From contig NZ_BQYM01000004.1 of assembly GCF_026008515.1 (NCBI RefSeq), forward strand, positions 62,001 to 126,000: DNA of 64,000 bases. The letters are read 5' to 3'. Shown piece after piece: positions 41,894 through 52,970 of this stretch. Each line of letters opens with the position of its first letter. Within the stretch, counting starts at the first letter, position 1. The stretch is from Hoyosella levis (GTDB lineage Bacteria; Actinomycetota; Actinomycetes; Mycobacteriales; Mycobacteriaceae). Both the position numbers and the translations under genes were made by a program. The notes beneath the pieces were generated by a model. It did no database searches and was not told where the DNA came from. It saw nothing but the letters and a program-made list of their open reading frames with translations.

Positions 41894-43336
41894 ATGACCA
41901 GGACCGCGCTGCAACGCTTCACCCGCCAGCTAGCGCGCTGGTTCGGAACCTCGCGGTTGCCCTCGCTCTCCCTCGCCACGCGTGTCGCGATCGCCTCGGC
42001 GCTCGGCGCCACCATCATCGTCGCCACCGTGGGGTCGTTCATGTGGTATCGCATCGGCTCCGACAAGCACGCCACCCTGGACCAGCAGCTCAGTGCCGTC
42101 ACCTCGATCGCCGCGAGCCTTTCCGCGAACTCGCTCTTCGCCGCCCGGACCCAGCTCCCGGAGGGCTTCGAGGCGACCTATCACGCCGATCGAATCCTCA
42201 TTGCTGCCCGCAGCGTCAAGATCCCCCGCCTGCCCGATGGCCTCACCACCCTCACCATCAAGGGCGAGCAGTACCGCATCCTGACCGTCACCCTGGTCGA
42301 GGAGCCGCGCGCCTTTCTCTCCGTGGCTGTCCCCACGCGCACCACCGTCGAGCAGATCAATGCAGAGCGACGCCTCACGGTCATCGTGTCCATGCTCGCC
42401 ATCGCCGCCGCGGCCGCGCTCGGCTGGCTGTTCGCCGGGTTCGCGGTACGGCCTCTGCGCCAGCTCACCGAGCAGACCCGCCGCATCACCGCTGACGATC
42501 TGCGCCCCATCCCGATCATCACGGGCGCCATCGAGGCAGAGGAGCTCTCGCGGGCCATCTCCTCGATGCTTGCCCGCATCACCCGCGAGCAACGCCGCAA
42601 GAACCACGCTCTCGAGACTGCCCGCGACTTCTCCTCGGTCTCTGCCCACGAGCTCCGCACTCCGCTCACCGCGCTGCGCACCAATCTCGAGGTGCTCGAC
42701 ACCCTCGATCCCCCGCCGGAGGACCGGAGCGTCATCATCACCGAGACGTTGCAATCCATCACGCGGATCGAGCAGACCCTCAAGGCGCTCGAGCGCCTCG
42801 CTGCCGGCGATCTCGCCCGCCAGGACGACTACGAGGACGTCAACATCCCGGACCTGCTCGACCGCGTCGTCCACGAGTCGAGCCGCATGCACCCCACGGC
42901 CTCCATCGAGCTCGGCGACGTCGACAATGCCACCATGCGCGGCCTGCCTGCTGGCCTGCGCCTCTGCCTCGACAACGCCATCACCAACGCCATCAAGCAT
43001 GGCCGCGCCACCATCGTGCAGCTCGCCACCAAGCCGCAGCGCAACCACTACTTCGACATCACGATCGACGACAACGGCTGCGGCATCCCCATGAAGGAGT
43101 GGGAGTCGGTCTTCCAGCGGTTCAGCCGCGGCTCCAACACCACGAGCTCTGGCTCCGGCCTCGGCCTGTCCCTCGTCGCCCAGCAGGCCGAGCTCCATGG
43201 TGGCCGGGCGTTCATCACCACCAGCCCGCTCGGTGGCACGCGGCTCACGTTGCGCATCCGCATCCCGCGGACTGATCGGCACTCGGCCGCGGTCGGCGTC
43301 CCGGCCAGCAGCAGCGACTCGGGCTCCAGCGAATAG
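41894..43336 (+). CDS. prrB: Sensor histidine kinase PrrB
   Basis: 480 residues. Two membrane helices (about 32-52 and 162-184) flank a periplasmic sensor domain of about 108 residues; then a HAMP linker (VRPLRQLTEQT), H-box SVSAHELRTPL (His252), and the ATPase domain with DNAITNAIKHG, DNGCGIP and SGSGLGLSLV. A Ser-rich tail closes the protein. The stop codon is inside the left arm of a family A palindrome. Confidence 0.92.
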   Translation: MTRTALQRFTRQLARWFGTSRLPSLSLATRVAIASALGATIIVATVGSFMWYRIGSDKHATLDQQLSAVTSIAASLSANSLFAARTQLPEGFEATYHADRILIAARSVKIPRLPDGLTTLTIKGEQYRILTVTLVEEPRAFLSVAVPTRTTVEQINAERRLTVIVSMLAIAAAAALGWLFAGFAVRPLRQLTEQTRRITADDLRPIPIITGAIEAEELSRAISSMLARITREQRRKNHALETARDFSSVSAHELRTPLTALRTNLEVLDTLDPPPEDRSVIITETLQSITRIEQTLKALERLAAGDLARQDDYEDVNIPDLLDRVVHESSRMHPTASIELGDVDNATMRGLPAGLRLCLDNAITNAIKHGRATIVQLATKPQRNHYFDITIDDNGCGIPMKEWESVFQRFSRGSNTTSSGSGLGLSLVAQQAELHGGRAFITTSPLGGTRLTLRIRIPRTDRHSAAVGVPASSSDSGSSE

Positions 43337-43377
43337 TGGAACGCGAGCCACGCGTCACGTGGCCAGGTGTTCACGAT
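43333..43377. repeat. Long intergenic palindrome, family A copy 3
   Basis: ATAGTGGAACGCGAGCCAC (43333-43351) against GTGGCCAGGTGTTCACGAT (43359-43377), sharing the ATCGTGAA and GCCAC blocks with copies 1 and 2. Located between convergent prrB and photolyase genes and overlapping the prrB stop codon. Confidence 0.65.
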
Positions 43378-43395
43378 CGGAAGGCTCGCTGCGCC

Positions 43396-44796
43396 TCAGT
43401 CGGCGTGCTTGACGTGCTCGTAGCGGGCGAGTGCCTCGCGGCGCTCCACGGCATGGTCCACGATGGGCGCGGGGTAGCCGTCCACCTGGATGCCTCGCTG
43501 GCCGACGGTGTGGACTTCCTTGCCCGCGATGCCGCGTAGCTCGGGCACCCAGCGGCGCACGTAGTCCCCCTGGGGGTCGTAGCGCTGCCCCTGCGTGATG
43601 GGGTTGAAGATGCGGAAGTAGGGCGCGGCGTCGGTGCCGGAGCCAGCGATCCATTGCCAGCCGTGCTGGTTGGCAGGGAGATCTCCATCGACGAGGTGGC
43701 GCATGAAGAACCGTGCGCCCCACCACCATGGCAGGTGGAGGTCCTTGACGAGGAACGAAGCAACGATCATGCGCACGCGGTTGTGCATCCAGCCCTCCTG
43801 GAGAAGCTGTCGCATTCCGGCGTCGACGATGGGGTAGCCCGTGCGCCCGGCCTTCCACGCGGCGAGCAGCTCCTGCGCCTCGGGGGTGTCGGTGCTGGTG
43901 GGCATGCGGTCGAAGTCGCGGTTGAGGTTCTGGCGGGCAGAGCGCGGCTCGCGGGCGAGCACGTCGGCGTAGAAGTCGCGCCACGCGAGCTGGCGCCGCA
44001 GCTCCCGCGCTCCGTCGCTGTCGTGGTCGCGCAGGTCGGCGAGCATGGTGCGGGGATGGATGGTTCCCCACTTGAGGTGGACGGACATGCGGGAGGTGTC
44101 GTCGAGGTCGGGGCGGTCGCGGTGCTCCTTGTACTCGTCGATGCCATTGGCGAGGTATTGCTGCCATTGCTCGTGGGCGGCGGGCTCGCCGACCGGGCAG
44201 ACGGGCTTGATGTTGGCGGGCAGCTCCGCGCGCTCGATGCCGGTGAGGTCGGCGGGGTCGATCCAGGCGTTGGTGCTGGCGCTCGTGGCGGCGGGGGCGC
44301 GCCAGCCGTGGTCGAGCCACCGCTTGTAGAAGGGGGTGAACACGCGGTAGGCGGTGCCGTCGTCCTTGACGATGCGGCCGGGCGCGACGGCGAACGGGGA
44401 GCCGGTGCGCACGAGCGGGATGTGCTGCTCGACGGCCATATCGCGACGGGTTCCGTAGGGGCCGTGATCGGAGCTGATGTGGACCTGGGTCGCTTCGATG
44501 CGTCGCGCGAGGTCGGGGATGATGTCGACGGGGTTGCCGCGGACCACGAGGAGTCGCCCGCCGAGGGCTTCATCGAGGCTGTTGAGGCACGCGATGAGGG
44601 CGGTGCGGCGGCGCACGCCGGAGGGCTTGATGAGTGCCGGATCGAGCACGAACACGGCGAGCGCGTTGCGCGCGGAGTCGGCGGCGGCGAGCAGCGTGGG
44701 GAGGTCGTTGAGCCGCAGGTCGCGGCGGAACCACACGATTGTGTTCTCGGTCGCACTATTGGTCGCGATTGTCCTTTTCCTTTCGCTGCTGCCCAT
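43396..44796 (-). CDS. phrB: Deoxyribodipyrimidine photolyase
   Basis: 466 residues from the ATG at 44796, although no ribosome-binding site is visible and a GTG just before WFRRDLRLND is an alternative; the frame also stays open to 44994. N-terminal Rossmann domain WFRRDLRLND; C-terminal FAD domain with ARELRRQLAWRDFYADVL, GYPIVDAGMRQL, GWMHNRVRMIVASFL and WWWGARFFMRHLVDGD, the class I CPD photolyase signature. Light-driven repair of pyrimidine dimers. Confidence 0.92.
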   Translation of the reverse strand: MGSSERKRTIATNSATENTIVWFRRDLRLNDLPTLLAAADSARNALAVFVLDPALIKPSGVRRRTALIACLNSLDEALGGRLLVVRGNPVDIIPDLARRIEATQVHISSDHGPYGTRRDMAVEQHIPLVRTGSPFAVAPGRIVKDDGTAYRVFTPFYKRWLDHGWRAPAATSASTNAWIDPADLTGIERAELPANIKPVCPVGEPAAHEQWQQYLANGIDEYKEHRDRPDLDDTSRMSVHLKWGTIHPRTMLADLRDHDSDGARELRRQLAWRDFYADVLAREPRSARQNLNRDFDRMPTSTDTPEAQELLAAWKAGRTGYPIVDAGMRQLLQEGWMHNRVRMIVASFLVKDLHLPWWWGARFFMRHLVDGDLPANQHGWQWIAGSGTDAAPYFRIFNPITQGQRYDPQGDYVRRWVPELRGIAGKEVHTVGQRGIQVDGYPAPIVDHAVERREALARYEHVKHAD

Positions 44797-45070
44797 ACTG
44801 GGATCCACACGGCACCGGCACCGATCGGCGGCCTTGCGCAATGCACGGGGCACATCCAGGACGGGCACTTCCAGGTGCCGCGCATCCAGCCAAGCCGCAT
44901 CGCCGACGGGTACCTCCAGGACCACTGTGCCCAGTAGCACTGGGACACCGGTCACAGCTACCAATACTGCCCGCTCGCCGCGCCGAATACACAACGGACC
45001 GCCATCGGGCCGCTATCACGATTGCACCGCGCTGGCACCGCCCCGGACCACACAGCTTAGGGAGTTCTGC

Positions 45071-46114
45071 ATGGCAAGCACACGGCCGAAGTCGACGATC
45101 CGACGTTACCGCTTTCCCGCGGCGCTGGCGATCACCGCGACCGCGCTCGCCGCTGGCGGTTCCGTGACGCTGGCTTCCACTCCCCCAGCGACCTCGGCCA
45201 CGACGACACAGGTCGTGGACAGCGGCGGCCCGGACCTGACGCGCCTGGAGGATGCGTTGCGCGAGTTGCAGCGCGACAAGCTCGCAGCGACGTTCCTCGC
45301 CGCCGGCTCCGGCCAGGCACTGGAGGGATCGGAGCAGCTCAACGCTGGCGCTGGCGAGCTTGCCGCGGGCATCGGGCAGGCCCGCGCTGGCTCCGAGCAG
45401 CTCGCGGGCGGCGCCGGCGAGCTCGCGGCCGGAGCCGGGCAATTGAAGGAAGGAACGGGGCAGCTCCGCGTGGGCGTCAACGAGTTCCAGGGTGGCATCG
45501 ACCAGCTCGGTGACGGCGCAACGCAGATCAGCGGCGGTGTGGACCAGCTCGTGGCCCAGCTGCTGCCACTGAAGTCCGCGGCGGCTCCGTTCGCCCCGGA
45601 GATCGCCGCCGCGCTGGTCCAGCTCGAGCAGCTCCGGGAAGGCGCCCGGCAGCTCGCGTTCCAGCTCGATGATCCGTCCAGTGATTTCCGGGTGGGCGCG
45701 GCACAGCTCGCCGATGGCGCGGGCCAGGTTGATTCGGGCGCGGGCCAGCTCGCCGCCGGTTCTGCCGAGCTGCGGGACGGAGCCGTGCAGCTGCGTGACG
45801 GCCTCGTCCAGCTCGATGACGGGTCGGGCCAGCTCACCGACGGATCCCAGCAGCTAGTCGCAGGATTGGGCCAGCTCGGCAGCACCGCGGAGCAGGTGAG
45901 CACCAGCGTGAACGGCGTGGTCAGCGTGACACCGCGCGCGAGCTTGTCGGCTGATCCGGTCGAGGTTGCCGTGGCCCAGCCGCTGGGCGAGGGGCGGGTG
46001 CTTGATGTGCCCACCATGGTGGCGCTGCTGGGGCTCGGTGCTGGCGGCATGCTGCTGCTGGTCGCGCTCGGGCTCGCGGGCTATCGGTGGCGGACAGCGC
46101 GCCAGGCCGCATAG
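45071..46114 (+). CDS. Exported protein of X-X-X-Leu-X-X-Gly heptad repeats
   Basis: 347 residues. Basic start and a hydrophobic signal/anchor (about 14-35, LAITATALAAGGSV); residues about 85-280 are runs of seven with Leu and Gly at fixed spacing (QLAGGAGELAAGAGQL, QLRDGLVQLDDGSGQL), broken by a short non-repeat block with LKSAAAPFAPEIAAAL; then a C-terminal membrane helix (about 316-336). The same heptads occur in the external loops of YhgE/Pip and some MmpL-like transporters, but here they stand alone between two anchors. Function unknown, likely cell-envelope. Confidence 0.8.
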   Translation: MASTRPKSTIRRYRFPAALAITATALAAGGSVTLASTPPATSATTTQVVDSGGPDLTRLEDALRELQRDKLAATFLAAGSGQALEGSEQLNAGAGELAAGIGQARAGSEQLAGGAGELAAGAGQLKEGTGQLRVGVNEFQGGIDQLGDGATQISGGVDQLVAQLLPLKSAAAPFAPEIAAALVQLEQLREGARQLAFQLDDPSSDFRVGAAQLADGAGQVDSGAGQLAAGSAELRDGAVQLRDGLVQLDDGSGQLTDGSQQLVAGLGQLGSTAEQVSTSVNGVVSVTPRASLSADPVEVAVAQPLGEGRVLDVPTMVALLGLGAGGMLLLVALGLAGYRWRTARQAA

Positions 46115-46161
46115 CGCTCGGCGCTCGACGGGCGCGTATCGGCAAAAGCACGGGAAATCGT

Positions 46162-46211
46162 CAAACGCGAGAGAAGCTGACCTGGGTTTTCCGAGATTTC
46201 TCTCGCGTTTG
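46162..46211. repeat. Long intergenic palindrome, family F copy 2
   Basis: CAAACGCGAGAGAA (46162-46175) pairs perfectly with TTCTCTCGCGTTTG (46198-46211). Compared with copy 1, ATAG has become AGAG on both sides, keeping pairing. The flank AAAAGCACGGGAAATCG is shared with copy 1. Confidence 0.75.
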
Positions 46212-46220
46212 CAATAGAGC

Positions 46221-46261
46221 AAGGCCCTGGCATCCCGAAGGTTTCGGGAGGCCAGGGCCTT
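46221..46261. terminator. Bidirectional intrinsic terminator
   Basis: AAGGCCCTGGC plus TCCCGAA pair with TTCGGGA plus GCCAGGGCCTT, followed by GTTTGCTTT. It lies between the convergent heptad-repeat and FKBP genes and can serve both. Confidence 0.85.
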
Positions 46262-46279
46262 GTTTGCTTTAAGCCGCGT

Positions 46280-46639
46280 CTACTGCACGGCGAGCAGGTC
46301 GATGACGAACACGAGGGTGCGTCCGGCAAGGCGGTGCCCCGATCCGCTCGGGCCGTAGGCCAGGGCGGGCGGGATGGTGAGCTGGCGGCGACCGCCGACC
46401 TTCATGCCGGGGATCCCCTCCTGCCAGCCCTTGATAAGACCACGCAGCGGGAAGCTGATGGACTCGCCACGGTTCCAGGAGGAGTCGAACTCCTCGCCGG
46501 TCTCGTAGTCAACGCCGACGTAGTGCACCTCGACGGTGGCGCCGGGCACTGCTTCCGCGCCGTCGCCTTCCACGAGGTCCTTAGTGACGAGCTCGGTGGG
46601 AGGGGGGCCTGGCTGGAACTCAACTTCTGGTTTTGTCAT
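46280..46639 (-). CDS. FKBP-type peptidyl-prolyl cis-trans isomerase
   Basis: 119 residues, one FKBP domain. EVHYVGVDYETGEEFDSSW, FPLRGLIKGWQEGIPGMKVGG and RRQLTIPPALAYGP are the standard FKBP segments. Cytoplasmic, since no signal is present. The start is 3 bases after the citrate synthase stop, forming a gltA-fkb operon as in C. glutamicum. Confidence 0.92.
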   Translation of the reverse strand: MTKPEVEFQPGPPPTELVTKDLVEGDGAEAVPGATVEVHYVGVDYETGEEFDSSWNRGESISFPLRGLIKGWQEGIPGMKVGGRRQLTIPPALAYGPSGSGHRLAGRTLVFVIDLLAVQ

Positions 46640-46642
46640 GGT

Positions 46643-47941
46643 TTATCGCGCCGAAACCTCTGTGTAGTCGCGTTCGGTGTATCCAGTGTAGATCTGGCGG
46701 GGACGCCCGATCTTGGTGGTGGGGTCCGCATGCATTTCGCGCCAGTGCGCGATCCAGCCGGGCAGCCGGCCGAGCGCGAACATGACGGTGAACATGCGCG
46801 TGGGGAACCCCATGGCCCGATAGATCAGACCGGTGTAGAAATCCACGTTCGGGTAGAGCTTGCGCTCGACGAAGTAGTCGTCAGTGAGGGCGGCTTCCTC
46901 GAGCTTCATGGCGATCTCGAGCAGCTCATCGCGAGCGCCGAGCTTGTCGAGGATGTCGTGCGCGGTCTTCTTGACGATGGCAGCGCGCGGGTCATAGTTC
47001 CGGTAGACGCGGTGCCCGAAGCCCATGAGCTTCACGCCCTCTTCCTTGTCCTTGACCTTGCGAATGAACTCGCTCACGTCGAGGTCCTGCGCCTTGATGT
47101 CGTCGAGCATCTCGAGCACGGCCTGGTTGGCGCCGCCGTGCAGCGGGCCCCACAGGGCGTTGATGCCGCCGGAGATCGAGGTGAACAGGTTCGCGTTCGA
47201 GGAGCCCACGAGCCGCACGGTGGACGTGGAGCAGTTCTGCTCATGGTCGGCATGCAGGATGAGCAGCATGTCGAGGGCCTTGACGACCTCGGGATCAGCC
47301 TCGTACGGCTCGGCGGGGAAGCCGAACGTCATGCGCAGGAAGTTCTCGACGAGGGTCATCGAGTTGTCCGGGTACAGGAAGGGCTGGCCCACGGACTTCT
47401 TGTAGGCGTAGGCCGCGATCGTCGGCAGCTTCGCGAGCAACCGGATCGTCGATACCTCGACCTGCTCGGGATCGTTCGGGTCGAGCGAGTCCTGGTAGTA
47501 GGCGGACAGCGCGTTCGCGGCGGACGACAGCACCGGCATGGGGTGCGCGTTGCGCGGGAAACCGTCGAAGAATCGCTTCAGGTCCTCGTGCAGCATGGTG
47601 TGCCGCTCGATGCGATAGGTGAAATCCGAGAGCTGGTCCGCGGTGGGAAGCTCGCCGTAGATCAACAGGTAGGAGACCTCGAGGAAGCTGGAGTTCTGCG
47701 CGAGCTGCTCGATCGGGTAGCCCCGGTAGCGCAGGATGCCCTTCTCGCCGTCGATGTAGGTGATCGCCGACGACGTGGACGCCGTATTGACGAATCCCCC
47801 ATCGAGGGTGGTGTATCCCGTCTCGCTGAGCAGTTTGCCGAGGTTGAACCCGTCATTGCCCTCGGTCGCCCGAGTGATCGGCATCTCGTAGTCACCACCG
47901 GGGTAACTGAGTACCACTTTGTCTTCATTCTCAGCGGGCAC
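46643..47941 (-). CDS. gltA: Citrate synthase (type II, GltA)
   Basis: 432 residues from a GTG at 47941 with AAGGAG 6 bases upstream. Catalytic His in LHGGAN and in GHRVYRNYDPR, and Asp in NVDFYTGLIY are all present; the N-terminal beta domain of hexameric type II enzymes (KVVLSYPGGDYEMPI) is seen. It condenses oxaloacetate with acetyl-CoA in the TCA cycle. Co-transcribed with the FKBP gene. Confidence 0.95.
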   Translation of the reverse strand: MPAENEDKVVLSYPGGDYEMPITRATEGNDGFNLGKLLSETGYTTLDGGFVNTASTSSAITYIDGEKGILRYRGYPIEQLAQNSSFLEVSYLLIYGELPTADQLSDFTYRIERHTMLHEDLKRFFDGFPRNAHPMPVLSSAANALSAYYQDSLDPNDPEQVEVSTIRLLAKLPTIAAYAYKKSVGQPFLYPDNSMTLVENFLRMTFGFPAEPYEADPEVVKALDMLLILHADHEQNCSTSTVRLVGSSNANLFTSISGGINALWGPLHGGANQAVLEMLDDIKAQDLDVSEFIRKVKDKEEGVKLMGFGHRVYRNYDPRAAIVKKTAHDILDKLGARDELLEIAMKLEEAALTDDYFVERKLYPNVDFYTGLIYRAMGFPTRMFTVMFALGRLPGWIAHWREMHADPTTKIGRPRQIYTGYTERDYTEVSAR

Positions 47942-48067
47942 GAGGGCTCCTTCTCAGACTCAACTGGTCAGTAGCGTATCGGCACATGCGCGACCACTCA
48001 ACGCACAACCATATCCACGAACTTAGTCGAAACCCACCTCACCGGGCGAACCCGGGTAGCGGTGTGG

Positions 48068-48784
48068 TCATGGCTGCACGCGCAAAACCTGGCAGGACCC
48101 CTCACCAAGCTCGCAACGGATCCGATTATGCAATCTGTCCTGTCCACCCTGCCAGAACTCGACCATGAATGGGCGAATTCGATACCCGCCCCAGAACGGC
48201 GGCACCGGAAGCTCGTCCAGATCGTGGAACCTCTCCCGCACCTCCTCGGCCGCCGCGAGCAACTCGCCCCGCGACCCGAGGGGCCAGGACTGCCGCGACG
48301 CCCACGCCCCCACCTGAGAGCCGCGCGAGCGGGTGCGCCAGTAGGCCAGCGTCTCCTCCGATGAGATCTTCTCCACAGCTCCACGGAAGTGAACCTGCCT
48401 GGCCAGCGGGATCCACGGGAACGTCACCGAAGCCACCGGATGAGCCGAAAGATGCTGCGCCTTGGCGGATTCGTAGTTCGTGAAGAACACGATTCCGCGC
48501 TCATCGACGCCCTTGCACAGCACCGTCCGCGTCGCTGGCACGCCCGCTGCATCCACTGTGCCGAGCACCATTGCATTGGGTTCGGTGATGCGCCCGCCGT
48601 CCGATGCGACATACTCAGTAGCGTCAAGCAGCCACCGGGCGAACAGCGGCAACCAGCCGTCCTCGAGCCACGCCTCATCGAGATCAGCATGTTCGCCCGA
48701 CATGCTCGGCACTGTTCTGTCCCCATAACTGACCCGCATGCGCGCGAGATCGAGAGAATCGGAAGGGTTACGCACCACACCCAT
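48068..48784 (-). CDS. pdxH: Pyridoxamine 5'-phosphate oxidase
   Basis: 238 residues. FMN-dependent oxidation giving pyridoxal phosphate. Conserved pieces: LDEAWLEDGWLPLFARW, EPNAMVLGTVD, TRTVLCKGVDERGIVFFTNY, ASVTFPWIPLARQVHFRG, RGSQVGAWAS and FWQGGQDRLHNRIR. Start ATG at 48784 retains LARMRVSYG, which aligns with the N-terminus of mycobacterial PdxH; ATG at 48739 is an alternative. The normal C-terminus ends with a short RL-P motif; here LRVQP, close enough. Divergent from the citrate synthase gene. Confidence 0.92.
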   Translation of the reverse strand: MGVVRNPSDSLDLARMRVSYGDRTVPSMSGEHADLDEAWLEDGWLPLFARWLLDATEYVASDGGRITEPNAMVLGTVDAAGVPATRTVLCKGVDERGIVFFTNYESAKAQHLSAHPVASVTFPWIPLARQVHFRGAVEKISSEETLAYWRTRSRGSQVGAWASRQSWPLGSRGELLAAAEEVRERFHDLDELPVPPFWGGYRIRPFMVEFWQGGQDRLHNRIRCELGEGSCQVLRVQP

Positions 48785-48928
48785 ACGCTACGCCCGAGCA
48801 GCGTTCCCGGAGCATGAGCCCCATTGTGCCCCTGCCCGGATCGCACCATCGCGGAACCCGCCCACCAGGCCCCGGTTCCATTGGGCGCGCGCCGCATACG
48901 ACCCAGAACGACAACAGGAGCGTCATAC

Positions 48929-51425
<2,497 letters not shown>

Positions 51426-51440
51426 CAGACGCCGCTCCGG

Positions 51441-51487
51441 AAGGGGCTGGATCGCAGGGCGCGTGATGCGCTGCGGTCCAGCCCCTT
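51441..51487 (+). terminator. serC terminator
   Basis: AAGGGGCTGGATCGCAG pairs with CTGCGGTCCAGCCCCTT (one G-U type mismatch), 15 bases after the stop. Confidence 0.8.
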
Positions 51488-51575
51488 TCGTGCGAGTGCA
51501 GGCACGGGCTGTGGCAGCTTCCGCGCAGGCCCTGGCCGCTCGCGCTCCGGGACGGCAGGCCTGGCCGCTCGTGCT

Positions 51576-51626
51576 CCGGGAGTGGAAACTTTTCCTCCCC
51601 TGAGCGGGAAAAGTTTCCACTCCCGG
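51576..51626. repeat. Long intergenic palindrome, family D copy 3
   Basis: A perfect 20-base stem, CCGGGAGTGGAAACTTTTCC with its complement, around an 11-base loop. It is the longest and most regular copy of family D. Located between two same-strand genes. Confidence 0.85.
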
Positions 51627-51902
51627 CGGTGGCTAGCCCGGCCCGGTCCCAAGACGACCTGGCCTGCGCCCAAGGCCGCCCGGCCCCAAAGCCACCCGAG
51701 CCCAGGCCTCCACCGGTGTGGCTACAGCCGCTTACCACACGACGCGGCTTTTCCACGAAACCTCGCCCTGCACAACATCTCTCCGCGTGTCGCACCGGTG
51801 ATTTTTGTCACGACACCATTACAGTGCAATAAAGAAGCTGAAGTTCGCTGAGCCGCACCGCGGCAAGGCAACGCAAAGGCACAGCGGCACAAGGAGGTCA
51901 GG

Positions 51903-52790
51903 GTGCGGGAACTCAAGGTCGTCGGTATCGAGCCGGGCGGCAACGCTATCGTTTGCGCCGACGTCAACACGGGAGCCAAGTTCAAGATTCCCGCCGATGA
52001 TCGCCTTCGCGCCGCCGCCAACGGCGACGTGAGCCGCCTTGGCCAGGCCGAGATCGCGATGGAGGCAAAGCTGCGGCCGCGCGAGATCCAGGATCGCATC
52101 CGCGCCGGCGCGAGCGTGCAGGAGATCGTCGAGTCCTCGGGCATCCACAAGTCGCGGGTAGAGACGTTCGCGCATCCTGTGCTGCTCGAGCGGGCTCGTA
52201 TCGCCAGCCTTGCCCAGGGCGCTTACCCGCTGCGGGAGGACGGCCCGGCCCAGCATCCGTTGTCGACCGTGGTGGCGATGGCCTTTGGCTCGCGCGGCCA
52301 CAAGCTCGATGACGCCTCGTGGGATGCGTGGCGCAACGAGCAGGGGCGCTGGGTGGTCCAGCTGCGATGGATGGCGGGCCGTACCGAGAACAAGGCGCTG
52401 TGGCGCTTCAACGCTGGCGCTGATGGTGGCACCGCTGCCCCGCTCAACGATCTTGCTCGCGAGCTGATCCTGCCGGATGCGCCGCGCTCGCGGCCGTCGC
52501 TGAGCCCGGTCACGCCGATTGCTACCGCCAAGCCGCAGGTTGCCAAGCAGCAGTCGCCAAGGACCCAGGCCTCGCAGCAGGAGACCCCACAGCATCAGTC
52601 GGCCAAGGCATCCGAATCCACCACCTCGACAGAGACCGGCAGCCGGGGCCAGCAGGAACGCGCATCGACCGTTCAGTCCCAGCCCGCGGCCGAGCATGAA
52701 TCCGAGCCGAAGCGGGATCGCAAGCCGCACAAGCCCGCGATGCCATCCTGGGAGGATGTGCTGCTCGGCGTCCGTGCTGGCGCCCAGTAA
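51903..52790 (+). CDS. sepH: Cell-division regulator SepH (DUF3071)
   Basis: 295 residues from a GTG at 51903. N-terminal DUF3071/SepH domain: RELKVVGIEPGGNAIVC, LRPREIQDRIRAGASVQEIVESSG (helix-turn-helix-like) and VETFAHPVLLERARI. A low-complexity Gln/Ser/Pro linker (about 205-270) and the conserved C-terminal tail PAMPSWEDVLLGVR follow. SepH in Streptomyces binds FtsZ and stimulates its assembly. An intrinsic terminator follows. Confidence 0.92.
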   Translation: MRELKVVGIEPGGNAIVCADVNTGAKFKIPADDRLRAAANGDVSRLGQAEIAMEAKLRPREIQDRIRAGASVQEIVESSGIHKSRVETFAHPVLLERARIASLAQGAYPLREDGPAQHPLSTVVAMAFGSRGHKLDDASWDAWRNEQGRWVVQLRWMAGRTENKALWRFNAGADGGTAAPLNDLARELILPDAPRSRPSLSPVTPIATAKPQVAKQQSPRTQASQQETPQHQSAKASESTTSTETGSRGQQERASTVQSQPAAEHESEPKRDRKPHKPAMPSWEDVLLGVRAGAQ

Positions 52791-52801
52791 TAGCTAGTCG
52801 C

Positions 52802-52835
52802 GCGAATGCCCCAGGGAAACCCCTGGGGCATTCGC
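52802..52835 (+). terminator. sepH terminator
   Basis: GCGAATGCCCCAGGG and its perfect 15-base complement with an AAAC loop, then CGTTTCGC; 11 bases after the stop. Confidence 0.85.
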
Positions 52836-52901
52836 CGTTTCGCTCGCATCCATCGAGCCCGGCGGTTCCGATCTCGACCTAGCCGCTGGCTCTCGCCGGG
52901 G

Positions 52902-52944
52902 TAGTGGAGACTTTTCCCGCTCAGCAGGGGAAAAGTTTCCACTA
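52902..52944. repeat. Long intergenic palindrome, family D copy 4
   Basis: TAGTGGAGACTTTTCCC pairs with GGGAAAAGTTTCCACTA with one mismatch. Here the gap between sepH and the convergent DUF2537 gene already contains a separate terminator, so this copy is not needed for sepH termination. Confidence 0.75.
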
Positions 52945-52970
52945 GCGGCGCAGCCACCAACCCAGCCCCC

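Larger units (their letters stand above)
51426..51902. other. Intergenic region between serC and sepH
   Basis: Contains the serC terminator (51441-51487), an imperfect 28-base direct repeat at about 51526-51581 (GGCCTGGCCGCTCG then CTCCGGGA), the family D palindrome copy 3, and an AT-rich patch (51799-51835) before the sepH start that probably has its promoter. Confidence 0.55.
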
